Of a stretch of 64,000 bases of DNA, positions 11,101-22,853 are shown piece by piece. Below the pieces are notes generated by a model that made no database searches, had not been told where the DNA came from, and worked only from the letters and a program-made list of their open reading frames with translations. This DNA comes from Sesbania bispinosa. Lineage: Eukaryota; Streptophyta; Magnoliopsida; Fabales; Fabaceae. A program made the position numbers and the translations under genes. Location: positions 868,001-932,000 of the forward strand of contig QLOH01000312.1 of assembly GCA_026901365.1 (NCBI GenBank), in the 5' to 3' direction. Numbering within the stretch: the first letter of the stretch is position 1; every line of letters starts with the position of its first letter.

Positions 11101-12940
11101 GTCTGTGACTGATATGTTTTTTAATAGAGAGGAGGTATCTGGGTGGAAATTGGAGTTGGAAAAGGCAACTATTTCAGTGGGAGATATCTGAGATATCTCT
11201 GTTGCTGGTGGATTTAGGTTGGTACATATTAATGACGGCACTGAAGATGCTTGGAGCTGGTCAGTGGATCCTGGTGGTGTCTATTCAGTTAAATCAACTT
11301 ACCATATCAATTGTTAATGATTCTATTTCAATTGTGATACCTTTGCATAGATTCATATGGTGTAATTTGGTTTCTTCCAAAGTTTCTTGTTTTGCATGGA
11401 GGTTGATGCTAGACCGAAGAGCATCAAGATCTAACCTTATGAAAAAGAGAATTGTAAAACTTTCAGAAGTGGTTTTGTGTGTGGTGTAGTCATGAGCTAG
11501 AGACTTCTTACCATGTGTTCTTTGAATGCCCGTTTGCTTATCAAATTTGGATGCTATGTCTCAACTAGTGTGGTTTTTATTCTGCTCTCCCAAGGAATTT
11601 TATCGATCACTTTGACCAGTTTTTGGGTCTTCGTATGTGCAATGCTAAAAATAAGTATAGATGGTCTGTCGTTTGGTTATATGTGGTATGGAGCTTGTGG
11701 TTGGCAAGAAATGAATCAGTATTTTCAAACAAATATGTAACACAACTTGAGTTGATAGAGTAAATAAGTTACGTTCTTAGAAGTGGCTAAGAGCTAAAGA
11801 TACTGCTTTTAGTTATGACTTTTCCTGTTGGACTAAGGAGCCAGTTTCCTGTCTCAATGCACACCTCCCAAACTGTGGGTGAGGTTCTGTTTTTTGGGTG
11901 GTGGAAATGTTGGTTTCTGGTTTTAATGGTCTCAGATGGATTCTCAGTGGTTGATATAAATACTGGTACTGTTGATCACCTCTGTGAGCTTTGGTTAGAT
12001 GCCTGGTTGCATTTGTGGCTCAAATCTTTGATGTTATTTGTGATTAGGAGCTATGGATCTGTACAACAGCTATGCTATTTTTTAGTGGTTTGATAGTAAT
12101 CTTGAAGAATTTCCAATAAGTTACACGACTTGATAGTGTTTCCTGGCACGACCGTGTAACCCGACCTGTAACCTGGGGAATGGACAACAAGTTACACGTC
12201 CTGGCAGTGTTACATAACACAACTGTGTAACATTATCTGCAAGAATTGGAAAATTGGAGTATGGACAACAAGCTACACGGCCTGGCAGTGTCACATAACA
12301 TGGCCATGTAGCATTTTGGTTTACAACTTTTCGTTTTATTTTTTATTGTTGTTTCTTTTGTTCTTTGTTAGGGCTGGAGTACCCCTTGTATCCCTATTAA
12401 TATTATTCTTTGTTTATCCAAAAAAAAAATTCCAACTTATAGCATTCGATCCAATTTAAACAATGAAAATAGAACTTCAATTAATTCAAATGACCTTAAA
12501 TATTCATACTACGCAAACTATGCTTAATAGTGATAGGATAAAGGAAGAAAAACCTGGAAGACAGGAAAACTCAAAGGTTCGGAACAAACACAACAATCAA
12601 GCACATATGTGTCGCGGAGCATTGCATAATTGGCATTTGAATCATCGGGTGCATTAACTGGAGCAGTTATCGATCGATCAAGATCATTCACGATGGGTAT
12701 AAGGCCATTGGTCTCACCATGCTCCATATTTGCATCATCTCCATTGTTAGTAACTTCCATTCCCTCCCCTTGTTCCTCATTATCATCTATTTCTCCCTCT
12801 TCTTCTGCATCAAAAGCACCTCGATTAGTAAACATTTTCTCGTTGGTAAGGTTCCTTAATCGTCTTTGTCTTGGGTATCTGCTATTGCTAGCACTGGCTC
12901 CTTCTCCATTTAATCGAGGCACTGAAAAGTGTCTTGCCAT
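8168..12940 (-). CDS. SINA-like RING E3 ubiquitin ligase, two exons
   Basis: Exon 1 is 12940-12554 (first ATG after an upstream in-frame stop, 129 codons) and exon 2 is 8773-8168 (201 codons plus TAA), giving 330 residues. The splice sites are clean: TTCCAG then GT at 12553, and TTTCAG before 8773, both phase 0. The join rebuilds one RING: CCVCSEPLSFPVFQ from exon 1 and CLDGHFTCGTCC...CTIC from exon 2. The SIAH-type zinc finger follows (GCNSIVRYSEKYAHEKTC, then CPQEGC and HFRKNH). The N terminus is acidic and low complexity. Plant SINA-like proteins are RING-type E3 ligases that dimerise through the C-terminal TRAF-like part and mark substrates for the proteasome. Oddities: the 3780-bp intron holds an antisense LINE, and a TAA at 8170-8168 cuts off a still-open conserved-looking tail ending at 8096. 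It may be a truncated or dying gene. Confidence 0.82.
8774..10508 (-). other. Intron of the SINA-like gene, 3' part
   Basis: AT-rich with no coding frame of note and no further exon or element recognised. The acceptor at 8774-8775 (TTTGTTTCAG on the minus strand) has a good pyrimidine tract. Confidence 0.6.
10524..12426 (+). mobile_element. 5'-truncated LINE (L1-type) in the SINA-like intron
   Basis: It is flanked by 15-bp direct repeats with one mismatch: AAATTCCAACTGATA at 10509-10523 and AAATTCCAACTTATA at 12427-12441. It ends in poly-A (12419-12429). The coding remnant near 10526-10860 has the post-RT signature LSFGGRLVLLK...FLWGG...RKIAWVAWDDICKG, then RDLRAFNLDLLGK in another frame. 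A zf-RVT-like region (KVSCFAWRLMLDRRA ... YHVFFECPFA) lies at about 11375-11540. Several stops and frameshifts break it. Orientation is antisense to the host gene, so its poly-A signals would not end the host transcript. Confidence 0.88.
12113..12320 (+). repeat. Three imperfect tandem repeats in the LINE 3' UTR
   Basis: The unit AAGTTACACG-x-CCTGGCAGTGTTACATAACA occurs about three times, with a nearby GTGTAACA reverse complement, so each unit can fold on itself. The first copy is the most degenerate. Confidence 0.7.
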
Positions 12941-13015
12941 TGCTCTGTTAGAAGCCAAGACACGCTCTCAATTGTTCTAGAAATATTTGTTCCTCTCCTT
13001 ATATAATGAAAAAGA

Positions 13016-13025
13016 TTATATATAG
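13016..13025 (-). promoter_or_regulatory. TATA box of the SINA-like gene
   Basis: CTATATATAA on the minus strand lies about 75 bp before the ATG at 12940. The same motif and its flanks are kept in the duplicate at 6459-6468, which supports a functional promoter element in the ancestor. Confidence 0.55.
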
Positions 13026-13045
13026 TCTAATATATAATAATATTC

Positions 13046-14131
13046 TTAATTTTAAAATGGACTTGTGTCATTTTATATTATTGTAATACTAAATAAATAT
13101 ATTTTACCCATCATTACATTAATTAAATAGTTATTTTATAGTTAATCATGTTTATATACTTAACATAATTGTTTTTGTTTCTTTTTAAAATTAATATTTA
13201 TAATATTTAAAAACAGAATACTAATATTTTAACATAATCATTTTTACAAGAATACTATGGACATTAAAACAGAAAATCATTATTGTAAAAGAGGGAGTTG
13301 TTATACAATATGAAGTATCTTTTCGTTTATGAATGGAAATAAAAAAACTTATATTGGATTATAAAGTATTTAGTTGATTTTAGTTAATAATGGTATAATC
13401 AATTATGTTTGAATTAATTTTAAATCAATTTCATATAATAATTTTCGTCATCCATTAAATGTATAACATTAATATTATAAATACAATAAATGTTGTGATT
13501 TTTAATAAATTAAAATGAGTTTTTAGGATAAAACTTCTAATAATGGAATTTTTTATTAAAATAAAAAGAATTAATAACATTAGAAGCAATTAATGTTATT
13601 AAAATCGGATCAATTATCATTGATTTGATGATGAGTTGATGATGTTAGCAGCAGTTCAATAGCATATTTAGTTTAATTAGTTGACCGGACGGGACCGGCC
13701 AGTGGTCCGGTTAAAGGCACTAACCGATTACTAGTCAGTCGATCCATTTTTCTTAACACTGAATAGAAGCATAAATGGATAATAAATACTGTCTATTTTA
13801 ATAAAAATTAATTTTCCATTCTAAAAGGTTTTATCCTCAGTCTAGGACTGATTTTATCAAAGTCGTAAAAATACTTTTATTTGAGTTTTCTTAAGCAATT
13901 AATTCTTTTAAAACATTCATTAATTGAACCCTTCTATATATCAAAATAAATTAAATGCGCAGTTACTCACTCATCAATGCCTTAAATACAATGCTCTAAA
14001 TGCATTAGATGAGTGATGCATTAGAAGGAGTAATTGAATACACTTTTAAATATTGAATGCTAGACTTATCTTTGACTTTGCGGATTTTTTGAAGTATTTA
14101 AAAGATGAGACTAATAAATTATTCATAAATA
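13046..14131. other. AT-rich intergenic stretch
   Basis: No coding or element signal is recognised apart from A/T runs. The small GC-rich patch at 13682-13715 (ACCGGACGGGACCGG) contains short inverted CCGG motifs. Confidence 0.5.
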
Positions 14132-14506
14132 TCCCAACCTCCCTTATTATAAGACCCTGTTTAGAAGAATTGAGTGTCCCTTAATATAAGACCCTTTGTA
14201 GATCTTTAGATGAATTAGTAATTTTTTCCATATATTTGTCTTTCAATAATGTTTAATTTTTTAATTCCCTATATATTGATTAGTGTGAATAATTAATGAA
14301 GTTTTAGCCTCATGTTAACTAAACCAATGAAAATTGACTTTTTGAGTCTTCCACTATGTAACAATTAATGTTCCTAAAATATAGTGACCTTTGAATAGGG
14401 GTATATTTGGAATGCTATAATTTTTTTAAAAGATCAATGCATTAACTAACTTTTCTTAAACTGTGTGAAACGGTTGAAAGAGCCTTATAATAAGGGACGG
14501 AGGAAG
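14132..14506. mobile_element. Stowaway-type MITE, copy 1
   Basis: The 375-bp element is flanked by TA. Its ends are TCCCAACCTCCCTTATTATAAG and the inverted CTTATAATAAGGGACGGAGGAAG type. The CTCCCTCCGTCCC terminal motif and TA target are typical of Stowaway (Tc1/mariner-like) MITEs. The reverse complement is found again at 32944-33315. Confidence 0.85.
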
Positions 14507-14523
14507 TATAATGAATTTTTAAG

Positions 14524-14680
14524 TGTACGTTTGGTGTACAGTTGAGTAAAATTAATTCTAGAAATCAATGGTTGAGATGAGTGATGTACATTTTACGAAA
14601 CACGTTGGATAAAAATGATTTAAAATCAATTTTGCGAAACCATGGTTTTGTACTGTTACAACGACAAAACAAACGGGGGC
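14524..14680. mobile_element. Short MITE with GTTTGG ends, copy 1
   Basis: About 157 bp, with ends TGTACGTTTGGTGTACAG and AACAAACGGGGGC. The interior contains TAATTCTAGAAATCAATGG and AACCATGGTTTTG. A clear relative with target duplication sits at 51524-51677. Confidence 0.7.
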
Positions 14681-14690
14681 TAACTTATTA

Positions 14691-14959
14691 CTCCCTCAAG
14701 TTCCTTTTATAAGACACATTTAACCGAATTACACATACAAATAAAAATGCTTAAAGTTAGTTAATTTTATTTGAGTTTTAAAAAATAGTTTAACTTTCTA
14801 GTTTAACCCCTATATAATATCATTAACTAACTCCACTACCATTTGATAATTAAAAATAAAGAAAATGATAATAAATGTTTCCTTGAAATTATAAAGTTTC
14901 TTATATAAAAATACCATAAAAACTTGTGAAAAGTGCCTTATAAAAAAGGGCGGATGGAG
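14691..14959. mobile_element. Stowaway-type MITE, second family
   Basis: TA-flanked, 269 bp, with ends CTCCCTCAAGTTCCTTTTATAAG and the inverted CTTATAAAAAAGGGCGGATGGAG type. The interior differs from copy 1 at 14132. Confidence 0.8.
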
Positions 14960-15069
14960 TAATTGTTATTCGTTTGTTAGTATTTACTGAAGCTTAATCT
15001 TTTATGAGCTCTTTTTTTTGTGAATCTACGAGACAACAATCTAAAACAATAACTAGCTATACACTATTA

Positions 15070-15360
15070 CTCACTCCGTTTTTTATTTTTCGTTTAAGAT
15101 TTTTGCACATAGATTAAGGAATGTAATAAATGTGTATTTTTAGCTCCATTGTTTATAAATATACCCTTTCTCTCTCATTAAAGCATTTAAAGTTCTCTAC
15201 CATTTCTAGTCATATGCAATAAATACTCCACCATTTAATAAATTTAGAAGAGGGTAAAGTTGAAAAATTAGCATTTATTGTTGCTTGATATGTGAAAACG
15301 ACACTTATTTAAAAACAAATTTTATACTATAAAACGACTATTAAAAAGAAACGGAGGGAG
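15070..15360. mobile_element. Stowaway-type MITE, third family
   Basis: TA-flanked, 291 bp. It begins CTCACTCCGTTTTTTATTTT and ends AAAAAGAAACGGAGGGAG. Confidence 0.8.
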
Positions 15361-15362
15361 TA

Positions 15363-15817
15363 ATATATTGGACTGAAATAGAGGATATGGGTTAATTCCA
15401 GGAGCGATTCCAGTTACTTCGAGTAAATACTTTTCATTCCAGAACAAGATATATCGTATATTTATCAATTAATAAAAATTATTGAATAAATTAATTTTTT
15501 TTTCAAATCTTGTAAAAAAATAACTTAACCGTAAAAATAGAATCCAATAATTCTTATTTTTATGTATTTCAAAAGTTTATATAATACTAAAAGATAAACA
15601 TAAAATAAAATAATATCTTTCAATTTTTTAACATAACAATGTTTTGAAATAAATTAGTAGTAATATTTTAACATAACTTATATATATAATTATTATTTTT
15701 CTTTCAAAAGTCAATTCATTTATTGAGAACTCTCCCTTTTTGTTTTTTCCATTTAATTCTTGTTGACTCTCTTAATTCCTTTGCAATATTATTTTATTAC
15801 TTTTATTAGGAGTAGAG
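15363..15817. other. AT-rich intergenic stretch
   Basis: No coding frame or repeat is recognised beyond homopolymer runs. Confidence 0.5.
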
Positions 15818-16196
15818 TTCAAATTACACCGATGTAAGTTACACCAAGTGTTACATCGCTGAATAATTTTTTAACGGATCATTATATTAAATAATCCACC
15901 GTTGGATTGAAAGTTACTATCATATAGATTATACATATAAAATTTTACATTAATCCGAAATTATTTGATAGGTCATTGAGATGTCTCAAGATTAACGTTA
16001 TATATACATTTGAAATATATGAAAAATCCAACCATTTTATTATCAAGTTATTAGTGTCAAAATTTTACGAAATTTGGCACATATAATCATGATGATGAAC
16101 AAACATAATTCAACGGTTAGATTACTAAACAACATATTCGATTTGTAATTATTAACGGTGTAATACTTGGTGTAACCTACACCGGTATAATTTGAA
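15818..16196. mobile_element. MITE with TTCAAATTACACC ends, complete copy
   Basis: About 379 bp. The left end TTCAAATTACACCGATGTAA matches the inverted right end TTACACCGGTGTAATTTGAA-type sequence (here CACCGGTATAATTTGAA). The terminal repeats extend over about 40 bp (GTAAGTTACACCAAGTGTTACA). The reversed copy at 32400 shares the whole interior. Superfamily not assigned because no convincing target duplication is visible. Confidence 0.75.
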
Positions 16197-17376
16197 TCCT
16201 TCTTCATTTATTAATATTCTTTGATTCTATTAAGTGATTTTTAATTGTCTTTCTCTCCTCACTGTGCCTCCTCTTTATTGAACCATAAATCATGATTTGG
16301 GATTTCTCATGTATGAAAAAAAAGGTGAGCGGAGATGACAATTCAAGCGAGGCTAATGTATATACTATACAAGAAATCTCTATTATAATAAAAGAAAGGA
16401 ATTCTGAGACTCCTTTTTCCCACTCAAAATAAAGGTAAAATTGTCATTAAAAAAGAGTCTTTTAATTTCCTCTTGTTTTAATTACTTTTTTGAATTAGTG
16501 TTTAGCATTAATTAGAATCCATATTTCCCATACTGACATTAGTGGTCACATTTAATGAAAATCTCTTTCCCGTAATCCAATTCAAATTCAAATTTCAAAA
16601 TCTTTTTGTTCGTTTTTATTTTTCTTTCTCTCCCGTGTTGTTCTATCGCACTTTCGCTCCTCTTTCTTTCTCTCTACTAAACCATAACTCTTCATCTCTA
16701 GTTTCTTTTGCTCCATCTCTATGTTCCTCTCTTTCAATAGCTTTTGAGCAGTCTCTTTTGAAAGATTTCGTTCTGCGCTTTCTTCATCGGTGAATTTTTT
16801 AGCAGGTAAGAACTCTTCATCTCACGATGATTTTTTTTTGTTTCATCGGTGATTTTTTTTAGTGTTTTATTTTAATAGCTTTTGAGCAGTCTCTTCACCA
16901 ATATGTAATTTTTTTTCTCTGATCATTTTTTTCTTCGTTCCCTGCTTCTACCAATCTGCGCATGCCTTATTCTTCTACCGGACTTGCACTAAGAGGGTTG
17001 CAAAGGGGACAGTGGCAATGGCAAAGATGTCGTTGACGACAGGGTGGGTGGCGGTGTTGCACGCAGGATGCGATTGTTGGTTCGTTGGCATTATGATTGA
17101 ACGAACAAGATGTTGCAGCGAGGAAGGTAAGGGTTGTTTTTCTGCTCTTGTTCATCCTTTTTTCGCATCATTCTATTTTCAGAATTATCCTCTGATTGTG
17201 CAATTTTTTTTACATGACGCTATATTAATTCATTCTGATTATGCTTCCTTTTTTTACACATGTTTCTTCATTTGCATGTTTTTTTACATTGATTCTGAAT
17301 TTTTAATTTTTTTTTTTTTTTTGGCTTTCAATGTCCTCTAATTTTTTATATATTATGGTTATTGTAGATAGGAGTG

Positions 17377-17469
17377 ACTTATAGGCACCGGTGGCCGGAA
17401 GTGCGCCATCACTCGCGCGCGTTGTTCTGCTGGAAGGAACTGACAAATTCATCATCAATTACCGCAAGG
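17377..17469 (+). pseudogene. Captured exon relic of an S9-type (plastid/bacterial) ribosomal protein gene
   Basis: GTGGRKCAI at 17384-17410 and, in a shifted frame, VVLLEGTDKFIINYRK up to 17469 match the conserved start of bacterial/plastid ribosomal protein S9. A GT donor follows directly (AAG then GTCTCATCC) and intron-like T-rich DNA surrounds it. It looks like an exon taken up with its introns. The frame shift and the absence of the other S9 exons make it non-functional. Recognition rests on about 25 residues. Confidence 0.5.
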
Positions 17470-19178
17470 TCTCATCCCTCATTTCCTTTCTCTCTGTGTA
17501 TGTGTCAAATTGCTAATGTACATTCTCGATATTATTAAGCAAAGAATTGAGCTGAATTTTCCAATTTGATCTAACGTGGTGCTAGCAAAAATGAGAATGA
17601 CATGTAAGTGCTTCCTTTGTATTGGCATTGAATGGTATTCCTTTTGTTTCAGGGTTACGCAATTTGCAATATGATTTTCTGATTTGATTCCCCTTGCATA
17701 TACTAATCAGGGTATTTTTTCTTCCTTTTTTAATATGATTTTCTGTAGGGGAGGAGATTTGTTGCATCAAAGGTGATCAATTTTGTCTTTGATTTTTTTA
17801 TAGTTCAATTCCATTTTCTAATTGTTTTTTTAAAATAATGGCAGTAGGTTTGGACTATGAATGCGATTAGACAAATTCTGGGTTGGCATATTCTTGGTGA
17901 CTAGAGTTTTTCTTTTTGTGTACAATTGCACGCTCTGGCTTTGGATGCAGTATTATGTTATTTAGTCTCATGGTTTGAGGCTTGCAGGAGTGTCTATAAG
18001 GCTATCAGTTCCCTTTGTGAAATTGATGGTGTGTTTATAAGGCTGCATGCGTTGTTTAGGGTAGTGTCCTTTGTTGCAACTTTTCTGGTGCATTAGTGGT
18101 GCAGGTTACCTTCGGTATACGTTTTTATTAGTGGTGCTATTGGTTTTTATTTGGTCCTGTTTATTCTGGTATACATTTTTAGTTTCTTGCTACAACTCTT
18201 ATTTGCAGTGCTGCATATTGTGATTCACGGCTAGCTAGGTCCTTTATCACAACTTGGAGTAATTGAAATGGTTCAATCATTTGACTTGCTTTATGGATTT
18301 ACATAAATAGCTATGTATTTACATCTCTTTTGGTATCTTCGGCTTGGTTTTATATATATTGGTATTAGTTTATTTGGTTGTTCATGATGGGTTGAAGTAG
18401 CCGGTACTACCTTTAAATTCAATTTTACTTATAAAAAAATAATTGTACATTGTGGGGTGATTTTGTATACTCAATGATGTTAATGATGGTGGTCATGCTG
18501 CAGATGTGCAGGCTGAAAATTTTTCAAATGGTTAGAATTTATAATCTTTATACAATCCAATGCAACAATGTATTCTACATATTTCCAGTTTTATAAATGT
18601 AATTTTTAAATGTGCATTTTTCCTTCTAATTAATTTTTTACTTGTGTAAATTACCTTATATCAATTATTCAATCTTTACTGATGTGATATGTTAATTAAT
18701 ATGGTTTTCATTATCATTTGATATGATGATAAATGGAGACTAACACAATATTTTCAATGTAGAAAAAAAGGGAATTTTTAACAATGGGACTAAATTTAGT
18801 AAATTGCTTATTAATTAATTCTGACCTTCGAGAGGTTGTTGCATACAAGAGGCAGTATTATTTTTTGTTGCATGATTTTATTTTTAAAAGCATTCATATT
18901 GTGTTAAATACTCTATGTTATTACTTAAAATATAATTAAATTTTACATGTATATTTTAATAAAATCATGTCTAACGATATTGTAATGTCTTTTAAAAAAC
19001 TAGATTGAGAATTTGGAGGGAAGAGCGCAACTAAGCTTTCTGAAGCACATGAAAAGGTTATATTAAAGTTAGAAATTTAAATAACAGAGTAAGTCAAGCG
19101 AAAAAATTGGTCATATATGGGGCAATTTCACCGTTAAAAGTTTAACACATGAAACTGATTTAAATGTGAGTTTAATAT
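17470..19178. other. Helitron 1 interior, intron-like filler
   Basis: T-rich on the plus strand, as plant introns are. A possible LINE/SINE-like 3' end (TTTTACTTATAAAAAAATAA) sits at 18425-18445. No further coding relic could be assigned. Confidence 0.4.
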
Positions 19179-19340
19179 ATATACACGGTCAGTATAAAGA
19201 ATTTTTACATAGACATTTAGTGACGTGTTGCCACATCATTAATTGAATTTAATAACACATGAGGTGTCATATTCATTAAATGATGTGGCTGCACACTATT
19301 GGATATCTGTGTAAAACTTCTTTACACTGACAATGTATAT
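19179..19340. mobile_element. Small fold-back element
   Basis: About 160 bp whose two halves are imperfect inverted repeats: ATATACACGGTCAGTATAAAG at the left and CTTTACACTGACAATGTATAT at the right, continuing through CCACATCATTAA / TTAAATGATGTGG. Most likely a MITE; target duplication not resolved. Confidence 0.6.
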
Positions 19341-19790
19341 TTATTAAATGCTTTAAATGTTGAATTCTAAATATTGCATTCAATACTACTTTACTTATTC
19401 ACATGATCTTATAGAATAGCTTTTTAACTATTTATTTTCGGGATCATCATGAAGAAGATGAAGGGGATTTATGTGTATATTAATTTTAGTAAAATATCTA
19501 ATATATTTATACATATTTTTAAAGCTTCATATTTATGTTTATTTACTTTATAACATTTGACTTATTAGTGTTAATAATCTTTTTTGGTGGATCTTGAAGA
19601 ATACTAATATAACATCCCGCAAATTAGGAATTTTAATAACTAATTAGGCTTAAAATAAGAGGGTTATGTATTAGTAATTAAGGGGATATAAGTTGAGGAA
19701 TTAAGGTAATTGAGGAGCTATGGGTTAAAACTCAAGTATAAAACCAAGTTTTAAGCTTTAACTTAAGTGAACTTTAGGAATATGAGTTCT

Positions 19791-19992
19791 GGTAATCGAT
19801 TACAATTGGTTCGTAATCGATTACCCGAGAGCTGAATTTTATGTAATTGATTACGTAATCGATTACCTGAGGGCTAAGCTTTTGGTAATCGATTACCAAG
19901 GGTTGTAATCGATTACCAGATTCCCAGAAAGGTTTTCTAGTGCATTTTATGACTACTGGTAATCGATTACCAAGGGTTGTAATCGATTACCA
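19791..19992 (+). promoter_or_regulatory. Palindrome array GGTAATCGATTACC plus TATA
   Basis: Eight copies of (G)GTAATCGATTAC(C) or one-base variants are spaced irregularly. TATATATA at 20002-20009 follows within about 10 bp of the last copy. The arrangement repeats in the related LTRs at 25.4 and 36.4 kb. Confidence 0.85.
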
Positions 19993-20189
19993 GCGAACCA
20001 GTATATATAGTCCCACATGCAAAAATCAGATTTTCACATTTTCTTTCTCACCCTTCTTCACCCTAGAGAGAGAAAGAGAGAATTCTAGAGAGAGGAAGTC
20101 AATTTTTGGAGCTTTGGAAGGAGATTGAAGCTAGAATCATCAATTGGATCACTTCAAATTCTCATTCTCCTCTTGATTTCATAGATTTG

Positions 20190-20204
20190 GTGAGTATAAC
20201 TCAC
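20190..20204 (+). promoter_or_regulatory. 5' splice site inside a 15-bp inverted repeat
   Basis: GTGAGTATAACTCAC is a perfect inverted repeat around three bases, and its left arm is a consensus plant 5' splice site. A possible acceptor, TTTAGTTGTGCAG, ends at 21050. The same arrangement is found in other LTRs here. Confidence 0.5.
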
Positions 20205-22179
20205 ACACACACTTTCCCCTTTGATTTTGATTTCTCTCCAATGCATGAACCATACTCTTTAATTCCCTTTCTATGTGATTATTGTGGTTAGATTAGTAAT
20301 GTTTGTATGAGATTGAGTAGTTTCGTTAGGATTTTCAATGAAAACCTTAGGGTAGCGAGATTTACGAAACTAGCGAGATTTACGAAATTGTCGAAATGAT
20401 CAATGTATGAACCCTACCCCCTTTGATTCCCTTTCTATATGATTAAAATGATTGGATTTTTTATGTTTGTACTGGAATTGAGTAGGCGATGTTAGTATTT
20501 GATGTAAAACCCTTGAATTTCGAAGTTACGAACTTACGAGAGTTACGAAACTCTCGAAATACATTGTCTACTCAGTTTTGAGTGCATTAAGTGTAAATAT
20601 TTGATAATCAAGTTTTCATGAAGCATATTTAGCATTGTAACCTTTTTAAGCCGGTTTCAACCGTGAGTAATTCAAGTCGGCCTTTGCGCTGTGAGTAAAA
20701 AGTTAAGTAAACTAAGTAAAACATGACTTTGGTCCAGTAATGGGTGGGATACGTCCCCGGGAAAGACGTTTCCCATAGTCTGAGCTCAGGTCTAACTCCA
20801 GTTTCAGTGATAAGATCATGCCTGCTGGGCACAACAGTGAGTGCATCATGAGCATCATGTTCTGCATCATTGTTAGTTCATGTTACATGAGCTGCATGTC
20901 TTAATTATTCTTTCATTAGCTATCTATAAATATGCTTTAGGTGTATCTCAATGCTTGATGGTTGTTTTTCCTCACACTATATATGTTAAGTTATACTCGC
21001 TGAGATTATTATCTCATCCCACATTTCGGGGATTTACTTTAGTTGTGCAGATACTTTTGTTGAGGTTGAGGCAGTTGTGGTAAGGATGGAGATGAATCTT
21101 ACTTCAGTTGGAAGATTCGTTAATAGGATTAGTCCCTAATGTATTTGTAACTGTTATTTGGTTACTCATTTAGGTCTATTGTTGTATCTTGTATAAATAT
21201 AATTATTTCTTAGTTGGCCACCGAGGCCTAGTTTTAATGCTGTGATAGGTTTAAATATTGAGATGTACTAGTTTTGCTGATTTTCAGGTTAAGCTAAATT
21301 CTGGTAATTGTCCGGTTTTTAGGGGAGACTCTGTCGGATTTCCGATATGAGTTCACTGAATCACACTTCTCCAAGTGTGGATTCGTCCCTAAATTTAAGT
21401 AAGATTTACTCTTATTTATAAATATTGATGTTGTATTGTAAATTGCTTAAGCTAATCGTTGGAAAGTTTAAGCGAATGTGTGGTGATATCGAAAATTTAA
21501 CGAAATGATTTCAAGAACTTCAGGGATAGTGTCTCCAACGGACATTATTTCTGAGTTTAGAAATTTGGGCGTTACAACTAACACATGATGTGAAAGTATA
21601 TTGTAATATTTAATAAAAATTTTGAACATTAGATCATGTGTTGTGTTAAAAATATTATCATATTGTGTATCAATTTAATTAAATTGTTATGTCATTGATA
21701 TTTAATAATTATGTTTGGATGATTTTGAAATAATTTTTCAATTGAGTTATAATTTTTCTTAATTAATATTTTTTTAATGAGTTATTAATTTTTCACTTAG
21801 ATAAATTGCGGGTATGGGCATATAGGTGTCAGCGGGGTAAAAATTAACACGGTAAAAATTATACTTTCATTTCTTTTAAATATAAATATGTGATGATAAT
21901 AAATGTTTTACTTCTATTTTTTAGTTTTAAATTTTTTTTAAAAAATAGTAATAATGAATTATTTTTTTAAATTGAATTGTGATTTTATTGATATAAACTT
22001 CCTTTTTAAATTTTCTTATGAATTGTTTTATACACCACAATGGTAATAAATCTTTACATAAAAGTTCATTAATATTTAAATGTTATAGTTTATAAATTGT
22101 AAGAGGTAGAATCCTATTTAAGTTCAAACTACACCTATTCTGTTAAAGGACAAATAGATACAATTGACGATGTTCATAC

Positions 22180-22600
22180 CCTGAATTTCTTAACACCATA
22201 ATTACTTCTAGACTTCCAAAACATGAGGTAAAATTGAAAATCGGTGTTCCTATTATGTTGTTGAGAAATATACATCAATCTTCTGAGTTGTGTAATGTGA
22301 TTCGACTTATAATAACTCAACTTTGAAGCCAAAGGGATATTGCGCAACAATATTTGTCAAAAGGTTTTCATTCCTAGGTTGTCTTTAATCTCTTCTAATA
22401 AGAGAATTCCTTTCAAGTTTTAATGTAGATAAATTTCATTTACTATGACCTTTGTCATAACAATAAATAAAAGTTAAGGGCAATATTGAAAGATGCTGGT
22501 ATTTATCTTCCGCAACTGATTTTCTCTTATGGTAATTTTATGTCACAATATCTCCAGTCACATCCCATAGTGGCTCATATTGTAAATCTTTTTATGTTAA
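22180..22600 (+). pseudogene. Helitron helicase C-terminal relic
   Basis: Shifted-frame pieces match the Pif1-like helicase of plant Helitrons in order: PEFLNTIITSRLPKHE, KIGVPIMLLRNIHQSSELCN, then TINKS-stop-GQ and IYLPQLIFSYGNFM. Several stops and frameshifts occur. It lies about 250 bp before the 3' hairpin, as expected. Confidence 0.7.
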
Positions 22601-22853
22601 TTTCTATATAATTTTAGGAGATGTAGATGTATTTAAAATTTTAAAATAAAATTATATTTTGCAATATTGAATAATACTTAATATTAATTAACATCTTTTA
22701 AATTGTATCATAATATCATTTTATTGGTATGCTAATGAAAATTTATTTCACCACTTATTGAGTTTTCACATATTTATATATATAATTTGTTAATATATAT
22801 TATAATTTCATAAGAATAAATCATTTTCGTGCATCGCACGGGCACAAGTCTAG

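Larger units (their letters stand above)
19608..21576 (+). mobile_element. Solo LTR (Ty3/gypsy, GGTAATCGATTACC family)
   Basis: It begins TATAACATCCCGC (TG end changed to TA) and ends GGGCGTTACA, 1969 bp. ACTAA at 19603-19607 and again at 21577-21581 is a perfect 5-bp target duplication, so this is a solo LTR formed by recombination between two LTRs. It is related throughout to the 5' LTR at 36236-38091 that precedes gag-pol. It contains the palindrome array, a TATA box, a purine-rich leader, a splice-donor hairpin and the TGCTGGGCACAAC block. Confidence 0.9.
16377..22853 (+). mobile_element. Helitron 1, with later insertions
   Basis: The 5' end TCTCTATTATAATAAAAG follows an A. The 3' end has the hairpin CGTGCATCGCACG and ends CTAG followed by T, so the insertion is between A and T with no target duplication, as known for Helitrons. 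Total 6477 bp, of which 1974 bp are a solo LTR plus its duplication. Inside are a plastid-type RPS9 exon relic, exon-like and intron-like host DNA (16.5-17.8 kb), a fold-back element and decayed Helitron helicase sequence (22.18-22.6 kb). Non-autonomous today. Confidence 0.75.

Noticed and set aside
12630..12980. 116-codon frame antisense to SINA-like exon 1
   Set aside because: A shadow of the low-complexity acidic exon; splice sites and RING support the minus strand.
18400..18445. Retroposon-like 3' end in Helitron 1
   Set aside because: Only the short A-rich tail resembles one; no body or flanking duplication.
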